This document shows, one piece after another, positions 43,949 to 53,147 of a stretch of DNA of 64,000 nucleotides. The translations under genes were made by a program, and so were the position numbers. Positions within the stretch are counted from its first letter, which is position 1, and every line of letters begins with the position of its first letter. Origin of the DNA: [Clostridium] citroniae WAL-17108 (GTDB lineage: Bacteria; Bacillota; Clostridia; Lachnospirales; Lachnospiraceae); the NCBI RefSeq assembly GCF_000233455.1, contig NZ_JH376429.1, forward strand, positions 162,032 through 226,031, given 5' to 3'. The notes beneath the pieces were generated by a model, which was not told the DNA's origin, did not search any database, and was given only the letters and a program-made list of their open reading frames with translations.

Positions 43949-45679
43949 ATGTATCTGATCCTACATTATCTGAAACGCTATAAAACTTATGTATTTTTTA
44001 ATATCCTGGCCATCCTGGGCTTTGCCGCCGCGGAGCTTGGCATTCCCACCATTGTATCCAGGATGATCGACAACGGCATTGTGCTGAATGACCGCGCCTA
44101 TATTTACAAAATGGGAGCCGCCATCCTGGCCGTGGCCATTGCCGGAGGGATCGGGAACGTCCTGTTGGCTTACTGCAGTTCCCAGGTGAGTACCAGGATC
44201 ACCAGAGATATCCGCAATGACATCTTCAGAAAGGCCCAGGAATTTTCCCACACGGAATATAACAAGTTCGGAATATCCAGTATGATCACAAGGACCACCA
44301 ATGATGCATTCATCCTGATGCAGTTCATTAATATCATACTGCGCACCGCACTGCTCACCCCTATTATGATCATCATCAGCATGTTCATGGTCATCCGCAC
44401 CAGCGTGACCCTGTCCATGGTCATAGGGGGATGTGTTCCTGTCATCTGCCTGGGCGTGTATCTGGTTGCCAGGACCAGCAACCCCATCAGTACCAGACAG
44501 CAGAAAGGGCTGGACCGCCTGAACAGGATTACCAGGGAAAACCTTACCGGTGTCCGTGTGATCCGCGCATTCTGTAAGGATGAATATGAGACGGAGCGTT
44601 TTTCCGATGCCAATGAGGATTATGCCAAAAATGCCAGGAAGCTGTTTAAGCTGATGTCGGTGACCCAGCCATCCTTCTTTCTGCTGCTGAATCTGGCCGT
44701 ATCCATAGTATTTATCCTCTCCAGCAGGCTCATTGACATGGGCAGCCTCCAGGTGGGCAATCTGGTGGCCTTCCAGGAATACATGTTCCATGCCATGTTT
44801 TCCATGATGCTGTTCTCCCTGGTGTTTGTCATGTATCCAAGGGCCGAGATCAGCGCCAGGAGGATCAAGGAACTTCTGGATGAACAGCCCCTGATCCAGA
44901 ATCCTAAAAATCCCGTGCTCTCAGGGGATGAAAGCGGCACCCTTGTCTTTGACCATGTATCCTTCCAGTACCCGGACGGGGAAGCCCCTGTTCTCAGGGA
45001 CATCACCTTTGAAGCCGGACGTGGGGATACCGTTGCCTTTATCGGCAGCACGGGCAGCGGGAAAAGCACGCTGATCAACCTGATTCCCAGGTTCTATGAC
45101 ATCAGCTCAGGAAGCATCCGCATTGACAATGTGGATGTGCGCAAATATGATTTAAAGGCCCTGAGGGAAAAGATCGGGTTCATTCCCCAAAAGGCCCTGC
45201 TGTTTACAGGAAGCATCACGGAAAATATCCGCTACGGCAAACACGATGCAGTGCGGTCCGAGGTGGAGCACTCCGCAAAAGTGGCCCAGGCCTATGATTT
45301 TATCACGGAAAAACCTCACCAGTTTGATGAAATGATCGAGGAAGGCGGCGGCAATGTGTCCGGCGGCCAGCGCCAAAGGCTCAGCATTGCAAGAGCCGTG
45401 GTGCGTAAGCCCGATATCTATATATTTGATGATTCATTTTCCGCCCTGGATTTTAAAACAGACGCAAACCTGAGAAAAAAATTAAAAGAGGAGACAAAGG
45501 GTGCCATTACATTGATCGTGGCCCAGAGGGTCACATCCATTATGGACGCCACCAAGATCATTGTCCTCAACGAGGGGGTCGTGGTGGGCATGGGAACCCA
45601 CAGGGAACTTCTTAAAAGCTGCAGTATTTACCATGAGATCGCCACCAGCCAGCTGTCAGAGGAGGAATTAGCACAATGA
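43949..45679 (+). CDS. ABC exporter half-transporter A (degenerate ATPase site)
   Basis: 576 aa: six-helix exporter domain (residues about 15-300) and ATPase domain. Walker A is GSTGSGKSTLIN and the signature NVSGGQRQRLSIARA is canonical. The Walker B run IYIFDDSFSALD has Asp where the catalytic Glu belongs, and the H-loop reads IVAQRVTSIM (Gln for His). Such paired changes mark the degenerate half of heterodimeric exporters such as BmrCD and TM287/288. AAGGAGAG precedes ATG 43949. The stop overlaps the start of the partner by four bases. Confidence 0.93.
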   Translation: MYLILHYLKRYKTYVFFNILAILGFAAAELGIPTIVSRMIDNGIVLNDRAYIYKMGAAILAVAIAGGIGNVLLAYCSSQVSTRITRDIRNDIFRKAQEFSHTEYNKFGISSMITRTTNDAFILMQFINIILRTALLTPIMIIISMFMVIRTSVTLSMVIGGCVPVICLGVYLVARTSNPISTRQQKGLDRLNRITRENLTGVRVIRAFCKDEYETERFSDANEDYAKNARKLFKLMSVTQPSFFLLLNLAVSIVFILSSRLIDMGSLQVGNLVAFQEYMFHAMFSMMLFSLVFVMYPRAEISARRIKELLDEQPLIQNPKNPVLSGDESGTLVFDHVSFQYPDGEAPVLRDITFEAGRGDTVAFIGSTGSGKSTLINLIPRFYDISSGSIRIDNVDVRKYDLKALREKIGFIPQKALLFTGSITENIRYGKHDAVRSEVEHSAKVAQAYDFITEKPHQFDEMIEEGGGNVSGGQRQRLSIARAVVRKPDIYIFDDSFSALDFKTDANLRKKLKEETKGAITLIVAQRVTSIMDATKIIVLNEGVVVGMGTHRELLKSCSIYHEIATSQLSEEELAQ

Positions 45680-47433
45680 AACAAAACAATACAGGAATGA
45701 AACGCCTGATTCCATATTTGAAAGCATACCGTTTTAAAATAACAGGAGCCATCCTGCTGATCATTGCGGCCTCCTGCCTGATCGCCATCAGTCCAACCCT
45801 GGAGGGCATGATCACCACCCAGCTGTTTAACGATGTGACGGCCGGACACGGGGTCAACTTCGCTGTCATTTACAGGATCGTAGCCACTCTGCTGGTAGTT
45901 TACCTCACAGGAGCCCTGTGCAACTGCTCCTACCAGTTCCTGCTCACTGATGCCATCCAAAGCGCCATGGTGGACCTGAGGAATGATGTGGAGAGCAAGA
46001 TCAGACGCCTGCCCATCTCCTATTTTGACCAGAATCCCCTGGGGGATACCATGAGCCGCGTATCCAATGACATGGAAACCATATCCAATGCGCTGCAGCA
46101 GAGCTTTGCCCAGATACTCAATGCCATCCTGGGGCTCACCCTGGCTGTCGCCATGATGTTTTCCATTCAATGGAAAATGGCCCTGGCCTCCATGCTGATC
46201 ATCCTTGGCTCTGTTGTTATATCCAAGCTGATCGTAAAAAAATCCCAGCCCCTATTTGAGAAGCAGCAGAATGCCCTGGGTGCGCTGAGCGGAGTGGTGC
46301 AGGAAAGCTTTACGGGATTTAATGAGATCAAACTCTTTGGAAAGCAGGAGGATGCCCTCTCAGACTTCATGAAGGCCAACAACGAACTCTGCCGCAACGG
46401 CTTCCAGGCCCAGTTCATCAGCGGCCTGATGTCCCCGCTGGTATCCTTTATAACCTATGTGGGCATTGGATGTATCGCCATCATGGGCGCCCTGTATGCC
46501 CTGTCCGGAGTCATCGCGGTGGGACAGCTCCAGGCATTTATCCGTTACATCTGGCAGGTGAACCAGCCGCTTTCACAGATGACCCAGCTGTCCTCCGCCC
46601 TCCAGTCCTCCGCCGCGGCCGTACACCGTGTATTTGAATTCTTAAATGAGCAGGAGGAAACAGAGGATGACCATTGTATCCCGGCGCCGGAGCATGTTGA
46701 GGGAAATGTAGTCTTTGATGACGTACATTTCTCCTACACAGCAGAAAAGCCCCTGATCCAGGGGCTGAACGCCAATGTAAAAAGCGGGCAGATGGTTGCT
46801 ATCGTGGGACCCACCGGTGTGGGAAAAACCACCCTCATCAATCTTCTCATGCGTTTTTATGATGTAACGTCAGGCGCCATTCTTATTGACGGCATTGACA
46901 TCCGCCATATGAAGCGGAAGGACCTGCGCTCCAAATTCGGCATGGTGCTTCAGGACACCTGGCTCTTTAAGGGCACGATCCGTGAAAATATTGCCTACGG
47001 AAAGGACGATGCCACGGACGGGGAGATCATCCGGGCCGCAAAGATAGCCAATGTACACCATTTCATAACCACCCTTCCGGAGGGCTATGACATGATACTA
47101 AACGAGGAGTCCAGCAACATTTCCCAGGGTGAGAAACAGCTTCTCACCATTGCCAGGGCCGTGCTGTGCGACCCGCCCATCCTTATCCTGGACGAGGCCA
47201 CCAGTTCTGTAGACACACGTCTGGAGCACATGCTCCAGGATGCCATGCAGAATATCATGAAGGGCCGCACCTCCTTTGTCATCGCACACCGTCTGTCCAC
47301 CATCCGCAACGCCGACCTGATCCTTGTGATGCGGGACGGCAATATCGTGGAGCAGGGCACCCACCATGAGCTGCTGGAAAAGAAGGGTTATTATGAGCAG
47401 CTCTATCACGCGCAGTTTGCCGAGATCCTGTGA
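45676..47433 (+). CDS. ABC exporter half-transporter B (catalytic ATPase site)
   Basis: 585 aa: six-helix exporter domain and ATPase domain. Walker A GPTGVGKTTLIN, Walker B ILILDEATSSVDTR with catalytic Glu, H-loop VIAHRLSTIR. Its signature is the non-canonical NISQGEKQLLTIARA. The degenerate site is thus formed by Walker motifs of the partner and signature of this chain, while the other site is fully canonical; this agrees with a functional heterodimer. Substrates of such exporters are usually drugs or toxic lipophiles. Translationally coupled to half A and probably MerR-controlled. Confidence 0.93.
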   Translation: MKQNNTGMKRLIPYLKAYRFKITGAILLIIAASCLIAISPTLEGMITTQLFNDVTAGHGVNFAVIYRIVATLLVVYLTGALCNCSYQFLLTDAIQSAMVDLRNDVESKIRRLPISYFDQNPLGDTMSRVSNDMETISNALQQSFAQILNAILGLTLAVAMMFSIQWKMALASMLIILGSVVISKLIVKKSQPLFEKQQNALGALSGVVQESFTGFNEIKLFGKQEDALSDFMKANNELCRNGFQAQFISGLMSPLVSFITYVGIGCIAIMGALYALSGVIAVGQLQAFIRYIWQVNQPLSQMTQLSSALQSSAAAVHRVFEFLNEQEETEDDHCIPAPEHVEGNVVFDDVHFSYTAEKPLIQGLNANVKSGQMVAIVGPTGVGKTTLINLLMRFYDVTSGAILIDGIDIRHMKRKDLRSKFGMVLQDTWLFKGTIRENIAYGKDDATDGEIIRAAKIANVHHFITTLPEGYDMILNEESSNISQGEKQLLTIARAVLCDPPILILDEATSSVDTRLEHMLQDAMQNIMKGRTSFVIAHRLSTIRNADLILVMRDGNIVEQGTHHELLEKKGYYEQLYHAQFAEIL

Positions 47434-47444
47434 CATATCCTAAG

Positions 47445-48647
47445 TCAGCCGGGGCCGAAAAACCGAATCAGTTTCAGAGTCTCTCCCCCTGTCCCGCTTA
47501 GGGTAAACCCATCCATGGCAGCGGGGAGAAAGAACTGCTCACCCTTATCCAGTGTCAGAACGTCTTCACCGATCCTTATGACGCCCTTTCCTTCCAGCAC
47601 ATACAGGCCGGAACAGTCCCCATTTTTGGGGATCCGTAAGCCGTCTTCCCGGAGGGGCAGGCCCTCTCCCTGTGGGGGGATGGTCAGGCAGTCCATGGAG
47701 AAAAAGGGCGTATCTTCATATCCCACCAGGGTATCCACCCTTCCCTCCCTGCAGTCTATCTTTTTTCTTCTCTTTAAAAACCAGCGCTTCTTTGTCTCTT
47801 TCCGGGACAGACCTTCATAATGAAAGCAGTCAAACATCCGCTCAAATCCCAGACCCTGATGGCACATCGCGTCCTCCACACTGTACCCGGAGGGTGTCAC
47901 CCGCTCCACCCGTATGGTGTAGTCCGTTGGTTCCTGGATTTCTGTCAGGAAGCACCCTGCCCCAATGGCATGGGGAACGCCGCCCTCGATCAGTACCGTG
48001 TCCCCTGGCTCCACCTCAAACCGGTGCAGGCACTGAAGCATCCCGTCTATATCCTGCCGGTCAAACAGGCCCATCCACTGCTGTCTTGTGACGCCTTCCT
48101 TAAATCCCATGTATACACACGGTTTTTCTCCATTGACGGTCCGGCCGCCCAGAATATGCCAACACTCCGTCTTTCCGTATTCGGATCCGAACAGCTCCCT
48201 TGCCTTATCCCTGTCAGGGTGCACCTGGACAGCCAGCCGCTCCGCGGAATCAATGAGTTTTACCAGCACGCCCATGGTAGTTCCCAGGCGTTTCACATGG
48301 TCTGTACCAAGGAACGAAGACGGATCAGACTGGATCACTGATCTCAGCGTGATATCCGTTCCCTGTACATGGCTCATGCCCTCCTCTTTTACAGACTCCC
48401 GACCCGGGTTTCTGGCAGCGACCAGGGAAACGATCCATTCCTCGGGGAAATGTCCGTCCGTTCCAACCGCGCATCCGTGGAACTCATCCAGCATTTTGCC
48501 TCCCAGATACGTCCTCCAGGCCCTTGCATGGTCCAGCCTGACCGGCAATCTGCTGCTAACCGGCAATCTACTGCTAACTTGCAATCCACTGCTAACTTGC
48601 AATCCACTGCTAACCTGCAATCCACTGCTAACCTGCGTTTGATCCAT
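47445..48647 (-). CDS. manA: Mannose-6-phosphate isomerase, class I, with repeat-containing N-terminus
   Basis: 400 aa. It interconverts mannose 6-phosphate and fructose 6-phosphate. Zinc-site motifs are in place: LAVQVHPDRDKA, YGKTECWHIL and EGGVPHAIGAG; EIQEPTDYTIR follows and the C-terminal cupin is complete (YVLEGKGVIRIGEDVLTL). Between the start and the family's N-terminal strand (ARAWRTYLGGKMLDEF) sit about 30 extra residues made of VSSGLQ/VSSRLP hexamers from an 18-bp minisatellite. The start ATG 48647 has AGGGAGGAG, so the repeat is translated. Last gene of the glycoside operon, 10 bases after GH1. Confidence 0.92.
   Translation of the reverse strand: MDQTQVSSGLQVSSGLQVSSGLQVSSRLPVSSRLPVRLDHARAWRTYLGGKMLDEFHGCAVGTDGHFPEEWIVSLVAARNPGRESVKEEGMSHVQGTDITLRSVIQSDPSSFLGTDHVKRLGTTMGVLVKLIDSAERLAVQVHPDRDKARELFGSEYGKTECWHILGGRTVNGEKPCVYMGFKEGVTRQQWMGLFDRQDIDGMLQCLHRFEVEPGDTVLIEGGVPHAIGAGCFLTEIQEPTDYTIRVERVTPSGYSVEDAMCHQGLGFERMFDCFHYEGLSRKETKKRWFLKRRKKIDCREGRVDTLVGYEDTPFFSMDCLTIPPQGEGLPLREDGLRIPKNGDCSGLYVLEGKGVIRIGEDVLTLDKGEQFFLPAAMDGFTLSGTGGETLKLIRFFGPG
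48543..48632 (-). repeat. Coding minisatellite, five 18-bp units
   Basis: Five contiguous units (48543, 48561, 48579, 48597, 48615; each 18 bp) share GCAATCYRCTGCTAAC on the + strand. Two units are identical, and the rest differ at one to four positions. They encode VSSGLQ three times and VSSRLP twice at residues about 6-35 of ManA. 18 bp is a multiple of three, so unit gain or loss keeps the frame. Confidence 0.95.
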
Positions 48648-48657
48648 GTACTCCTCC

Positions 48658-50040
48658 CTAAAATCCGTTGTGATCGGACAGTTCCTTAAACCAGTGTCCG
48701 GATCTTTTCATGGTGATTTTGCATCCGTCATGGATATCCACCCGCAAAAGCCCATACCGGTTCTTGTAAGCATTGATCCAGGACCAGCAGTCAAATGGCG
48801 CCCACAGATGATACCCAAAACAATTGCATCCCTCTGATATGGCTTTGTGAAGGTACTTTAAATGCTCCTTGATAAACTCAATGCGGTAATCATCCTCCAC
48901 CATGCCTGATTCCCCTATGTATTGCTCCTCGTCCTGGATTCCCATCCCATTTTCAGAGATATACCATGGGATATTTCCATAATTTTCCTTAATGTTCATT
49001 GCAATATCATAGATCGCAGGCTCATAGATCTCCCATCCCCTGGAGCGGTTCATCTTCTGCCCCTCAAACTCATAGGATTCATAGTATTTCTCCGGCATCA
49101 GCGGTCCCTCATAGGCAGTGGTCCTGGCCTTTGCCCTTCTGGGATGATAATAATTCACCCCCAGATAGTCCACCGTGTTCTCCCGGATGATATCCATGTC
49201 CCCTTCCCTGGTCTTAGGAAGGATCCCCTCCGCCTCTAAAAGGGCTGTCAATTCCTGGGGATACGTTCCCTTTACCGAGGGATCCAGGAAGGAGCGGTTA
49301 AAGATCAGATCCAGGGTGTCCGCCGCTTTCCGGTCTTCCTCCCGGTCCGGATCCTGGCAGTAGGTGGGGGTGAGGTTAATAATGATGCCGATTTTTCCGT
49401 CACACCTGCTTTTTCTGAATTCCGCAACCGCCAGACTGCTGGCCAGCTGCACATGGTAGCCCACCTGGGCTGCCTTTGCAGCATCACAAACAGCCGGATA
49501 GTGCCGCTGGTACAGGTATCCGGTTTCCGGGATGATAACCGGCTCATTAAAGGTTGTCCAGTACTTCACCCGGTCCCCGAAACGCTCAAAGCAGACTGCT
49601 GCAAATGCCGCAAAGGCGTATGCTGTCTCCCTGTTTTCAAAACCGCCTTTTTCCACCCAATACAGCGGAAGATCAAAATGGTGAAGGCACATCATGGGCT
49701 CAATTCCGTTTTCTATGAGGGCATTGATCACCTGGTCATAGAAACGGATCCCCTCCTCATTCACCTTGCCGTCACAGCCGCAGATGATCCTGCTCCACTG
49801 AATGGAGGTGCGGTAGGATTTGATCCCTGCCTGCTTCATCTTCTCTATGTACTCAGGGTACTTGTGGTAAAAATCAGAGGTCACTGACGGCCCCACCTGG
49901 CCGAAAAAGCGTTCCGGCTCCTTGTCAAACCAGTAATCCCACTCAGAGGCCACCCTGTGCCCTTCCCTGCTTCCTCCTTCCGACTGGGGACCGGAACTGG
50001 CTCCTCCCCATAAAAAACCTTCTGGAAAATGATATGTCAT
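48658..50040 (-). CDS. Glycoside hydrolase family 1 (beta-glucosidase or 6-phospho-beta-glycosidase)
   Basis: About 460 aa, cytosolic. N-terminal FPEGFLWGGASSGPQSEGG, acid/base Glu in YWTTFNEPVI and nucleophile Glu in WYISENGMG are all intact. In the late substrate loop (WAPFDCWSWINAYKNRYGLL) Ser replaces the Glu that non-phospho GH1 enzymes use to hold the sugar 4/6-OH. Ser here is typical of 6-phospho-glycosidases, but the usual Lys just before RYG is Asn. The neighbouring ROK kinase fits a phosphorylated substrate. Start ATG 50040 with AAGGAG; an ATG at 50058 is less likely. Confidence 0.9.
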   Translation of the reverse strand: MTYHFPEGFLWGGASSGPQSEGGSREGHRVASEWDYWFDKEPERFFGQVGPSVTSDFYHKYPEYIEKMKQAGIKSYRTSIQWSRIICGCDGKVNEEGIRFYDQVINALIENGIEPMMCLHHFDLPLYWVEKGGFENRETAYAFAAFAAVCFERFGDRVKYWTTFNEPVIIPETGYLYQRHYPAVCDAAKAAQVGYHVQLASSLAVAEFRKSRCDGKIGIIINLTPTYCQDPDREEDRKAADTLDLIFNRSFLDPSVKGTYPQELTALLEAEGILPKTREGDMDIIRENTVDYLGVNYYHPRRAKARTTAYEGPLMPEKYYESYEFEGQKMNRSRGWEIYEPAIYDIAMNIKENYGNIPWYISENGMGIQDEEQYIGESGMVEDDYRIEFIKEHLKYLHKAISEGCNCFGYHLWAPFDCWSWINAYKNRYGLLRVDIHDGCKITMKRSGHWFKELSDHNGF

Positions 50041-50058
50041 AACCTTACTCTCCTTCAT

Positions 50059-50964
50059 TTATATTGTATGTTCCAATTGATCATGATATAGATAATAATA
50101 GAGCGCTCCGTACAGGTTTGCCTGGTTCCCGTTGGTACATGCACAGATATTGGGCCTCAGATAGCCCGGTCTCTGCCCGTCCAGCAGTTCCTCTGTCTTA
50201 AGGCGGATCCCCCGGATGATATCCGCATTGGCGCTGATCCCTCCGCCAATGGCGATCATTTCCGGGTCAAAGGAAAACTCCAGGGTAATGCATCCCACAG
50301 CCATCCAATAGTAAAATTCTTCCAAAAGTTCTGTGGCCAGCCCGTCTCCATCCATGGAACGGCAAACCAGTTCCTTTCCCGTGACAATTTCTTCAATGCC
50401 TTTGCGCTTCCTGTATTTCCTTGCCTGCTTTTCCAATGTGTAATCGCTCCAGGTGAGAAGTACCCCGTCCTTAAATCCCCCCATAGGGAAATTTCCAAAC
50501 TCCCCGCGGTTCATGGTAACTCCCTTGTAGAGGTGTCCATGTTCCACCACAGCTCCTCCGATCCCTGTGCCGCAGATAACAAATACCACGTTTTTACAGT
50601 TCCTGGCCACACCCTTCCACAGTTCCCCCATGGCGGCGCATTTTGCATCATTGGCCATGGTTACCGTAAAACCGCCCAGGCGCTGTGACAGCAGTTTTTT
50701 TAATTCTACATCATGTATGTAGGGGACTGCACTGATCCCCCTGATGATTCCTTCCCGGCTGTGGACTTCCCCGGGAAAGCTGAAAGCCGCGCCTTGTATG
50801 TCCCACTGCTTCGAGGTTTTGAGGAAAATCTCCCGGATCTTATCTAAAAATGTTTCCAGGCCGGCTGCCGGTGTCTCAAATGAATCCCTCAGGCAGAATC
50901 TCCCCTGTTCATCCGACACCCCATACTTGACACCGGTCCCTCCCACATCAAAGACCAGTATCAC
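50059..50964 (-). CDS. ROK-family sugar kinase
   Basis: 301 aa. Actin-like fold with phosphate-1 loop FDVGGTGVKYGV, catalytic Asp in MANDAKCAAMGE and phosphate-2 VICGTGIGGAV. There is no N-terminal HTH, so this is a kinase and not a ROK repressor. The zinc-binding CxCGxxGCxE motif of common ROK glucokinases is missing; instead GEFGNFPMGGF follows the catalytic part. Members without it include beta-glucoside kinase (BglK). Between GH42 and GH1 and upstream of ManA it may phosphorylate a glycoside or mannose. The start overlaps the GH42 stop by four bases. Confidence 0.88.
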   Translation of the reverse strand: MILVFDVGGTGVKYGVSDEQGRFCLRDSFETPAAGLETFLDKIREIFLKTSKQWDIQGAAFSFPGEVHSREGIIRGISAVPYIHDVELKKLLSQRLGGFTVTMANDAKCAAMGELWKGVARNCKNVVFVICGTGIGGAVVEHGHLYKGVTMNRGEFGNFPMGGFKDGVLLTWSDYTLEKQARKYRKRKGIEEIVTGKELVCRSMDGDGLATELLEEFYYWMAVGCITLEFSFDPEMIAIGGGISANADIIRGIRLKTEELLDGQRPGYLRPNICACTNGNQANLYGALYYYLYHDQLEHTI

Positions 50965-53054
50965 AGCTCATCCTCCTGCCACCGGTAAATATATGCTGTA
51001 TTTTCAGGAACTGTGAACTCCGCGGCCGGACCTGCAGCGGTCACGGCCCCTGTCATTACATTTTCAATGGAAACACCTTCCGGAAGCCCCTGGATACAAA
51101 CCGGCTGCTTTACGGTATCAAAGTTGATCACCAATGCCGCGGACCACTCTCCGGCCCTGATAAAACTCACATGGACCCGTTCTCCCTTTTGCACAGTCAC
51201 CATATCCGGGCAGCACTCCTTTACAAGGGGCATCACCGTGTCCTCCACTTCCCTGATGCTGTTTTTCTTCAGCTCCACACCCAGGAAGGAATTAAAATAC
51301 AGGGTCTTTCCCTTACCGAATCCATGGAGCACCACGGCCGGGCTTCCGTCCTCCATGGTTCCCAGTACCTGGGCATCCTCCCGAACTTCCAGCTTCTGCT
51401 CCATGAAATTACAGGGGATCCTTTCACCTCCCAGGCAGAAGGAATGACCTGAATCCACGTCCGTCTCCACCAGACCAAAGAGGCTGCTCAGCTTCCTTCC
51501 CGGAATCCCTTCACAGGGCACCTCCCCGTACTCATTAACGCTTGCCAGCCTTGCGTCCGCGATCAGGAGGCCGCCCTGCTCCACAAACCGGGTGAGTCTG
51601 TCAGCCATATCACTGCTGATGCTCAGGATGGAGGGAAGCACGATGACCCCTGTATCCTCCTCATTCAGGTCCTCAAGATCTGTAAATTCCGGCAGCACCC
51701 CGTGATTCCAGAACAGGCGGTACCATCCTTCCACATCCTCGCTCCAGAAACTGTTATTCCACTTTAAAAACGCATCAAAATACAGCCTGGAGGAATAGGA
51801 GACAGCTATTTTCACCATGGGCTTTGCAATGGAGAAATCACCAAACAGATCCTCCTGTGCGCGGATCAGGGAGACCAGCTCCTTCACTTTCTCCGCCTTT
51901 TCATTGGGCGTCCCGTCCATTCTTGTAAGTCCCCGTCCCGTGGACTGGTATCCATGGAGGAAGGGACGCCATCTCCACAGCTGCATGCCCTGGGCTCCGG
52001 TGAACATGCACATCAGGATCCAGTCATACAGCTCCTGCCCGGTAACCTCGGATCCCGGTGTGAGCACAGACTGGGTATGGGTCTGCAGCTCATTGACCAG
52101 GTAGGGCTTGCCCGCCTTTCTGGCCGCCCCGGCCGGAATGCTGTAGTACATGGACATGGTCCACGGCGTATTCCTGTAGTTGCGCCCCCAGCTCTTGGGA
52201 TAAAAGGTGGAGCCATAGATATCCGGTATTTTTGCTGTTGCAAACTCATCATTATTGCGAAGGGTCACATCCCCTGACAGGATCTGGGCGCTGGTCCCGT
52301 CTATGATAATGGGATGGCTGGTATCGTATTTCCTGGCCGTATCATATAGGAATCTGCAGATTTCCGTCAAAGTCACACTGCGGAACCGCTCATACTCCAG
52401 ATCCGGCATGATGCTGCTCCATATGCTGTAGGCGGACCGTCTTTTTTCAGGGAAAATCTGTGAGAATCCCTCATACCTGCGGTACCATACCCGGTTCAGG
52501 TGTTCAATGGTCCCATATGTTTCCTTCAGCCACTCCTGGTATTTCCCAATGGTATACCTGTCATCGCTTCTGAAATGTGCCTCGTTAAACACATCATATC
52601 CGTATACTGCACTGTGGTCCTTAAAGGCATTGATGGCTTCCCGGAAAAATACATCAATGTATTCCCTTACCACAGGGTGATTCAGGTTGGCCCAAAAACA
52701 ATTCTCGTTAAAATGTTCTCCCCGCTCATCATGGATCATCATCTCGCTGGTCAGGGCACTGTCAGGCATGAACTCCTGGGCCTGATTCTGGCCAAAGAGC
52801 TGAAGGATGGCCTTCATACCCAGCTTTTCACACTCATCCAGTACCATTCTGGTCTGATCAAATACCCACTCATGAGAATCCTTTGCCAGCCATGGGTTTC
52901 CCACCGGCCACAGCGTGATCAGATTACACCCGTATTCCTGCATCTGAGACAGATCCCTGCGGATCTCCTCCTGTGTGTAATCCTGTTCAATGATATAAAC
53001 CGCGCCGAATAAAAACTGTTTCTTATCTTCCTGCTTCCTGTTTTCCTGCTTCAT
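50961..53054 (-). CDS. Glycoside hydrolase family 42-like beta-galactosidase
   Basis: About 697 aa, no signal peptide. A (beta/alpha)8 barrel with acid/base Glu in YGYDVFNEAHF and nucleophile Glu in PYLVNELQTHT. A trimerisation domain of the GH42 type (DLNEEDTGVIVLPSILSIS) and a small C-terminal beta domain follow. Early residues FLFGAVYIIEQDYTQEEIRRD (split FLFGAVYIIEQ and DYTQEEIRRD) match the GH42 opening, where other members read GVxYxPEQWP. Galactosidase specificity is the family default and not certain. Start ATG 53054 follows AAGGAGGAAG; the frame stays open to 53099. Precedes the ROK kinase with coupling. Confidence 0.85.
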   Translation of the reverse strand: MKQENRKQEDKKQFLFGAVYIIEQDYTQEEIRRDLSQMQEYGCNLITLWPVGNPWLAKDSHEWVFDQTRMVLDECEKLGMKAILQLFGQNQAQEFMPDSALTSEMMIHDERGEHFNENCFWANLNHPVVREYIDVFFREAINAFKDHSAVYGYDVFNEAHFRSDDRYTIGKYQEWLKETYGTIEHLNRVWYRRYEGFSQIFPEKRRSAYSIWSSIMPDLEYERFRSVTLTEICRFLYDTARKYDTSHPIIIDGTSAQILSGDVTLRNNDEFATAKIPDIYGSTFYPKSWGRNYRNTPWTMSMYYSIPAGAARKAGKPYLVNELQTHTQSVLTPGSEVTGQELYDWILMCMFTGAQGMQLWRWRPFLHGYQSTGRGLTRMDGTPNEKAEKVKELVSLIRAQEDLFGDFSIAKPMVKIAVSYSSRLYFDAFLKWNNSFWSEDVEGWYRLFWNHGVLPEFTDLEDLNEEDTGVIVLPSILSISSDMADRLTRFVEQGGLLIADARLASVNEYGEVPCEGIPGRKLSSLFGLVETDVDSGHSFCLGGERIPCNFMEQKLEVREDAQVLGTMEDGSPAVVLHGFGKGKTLYFNSFLGVELKKNSIREVEDTVMPLVKECCPDMVTVQKGERVHVSFIRAGEWSAALVINFDTVKQPVCIQGLPEGVSIENVMTGAVTAAGPAAEFTVPENTAYIYRWQEDEL

Positions 53055-53147
53055 GTCTTCCTCCTTGATCCCACTGATAATCCCATTATAATGATCCAAA
53101 GGAAAACAAAAACCATAGATTCTACACTACTGTCCAATATTCTACAC

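Noticed and set aside
48543..48632. CRISPR-like array
   Set aside because: Units of 18 bp are contiguous, without spacers, and translated in frame within manA.
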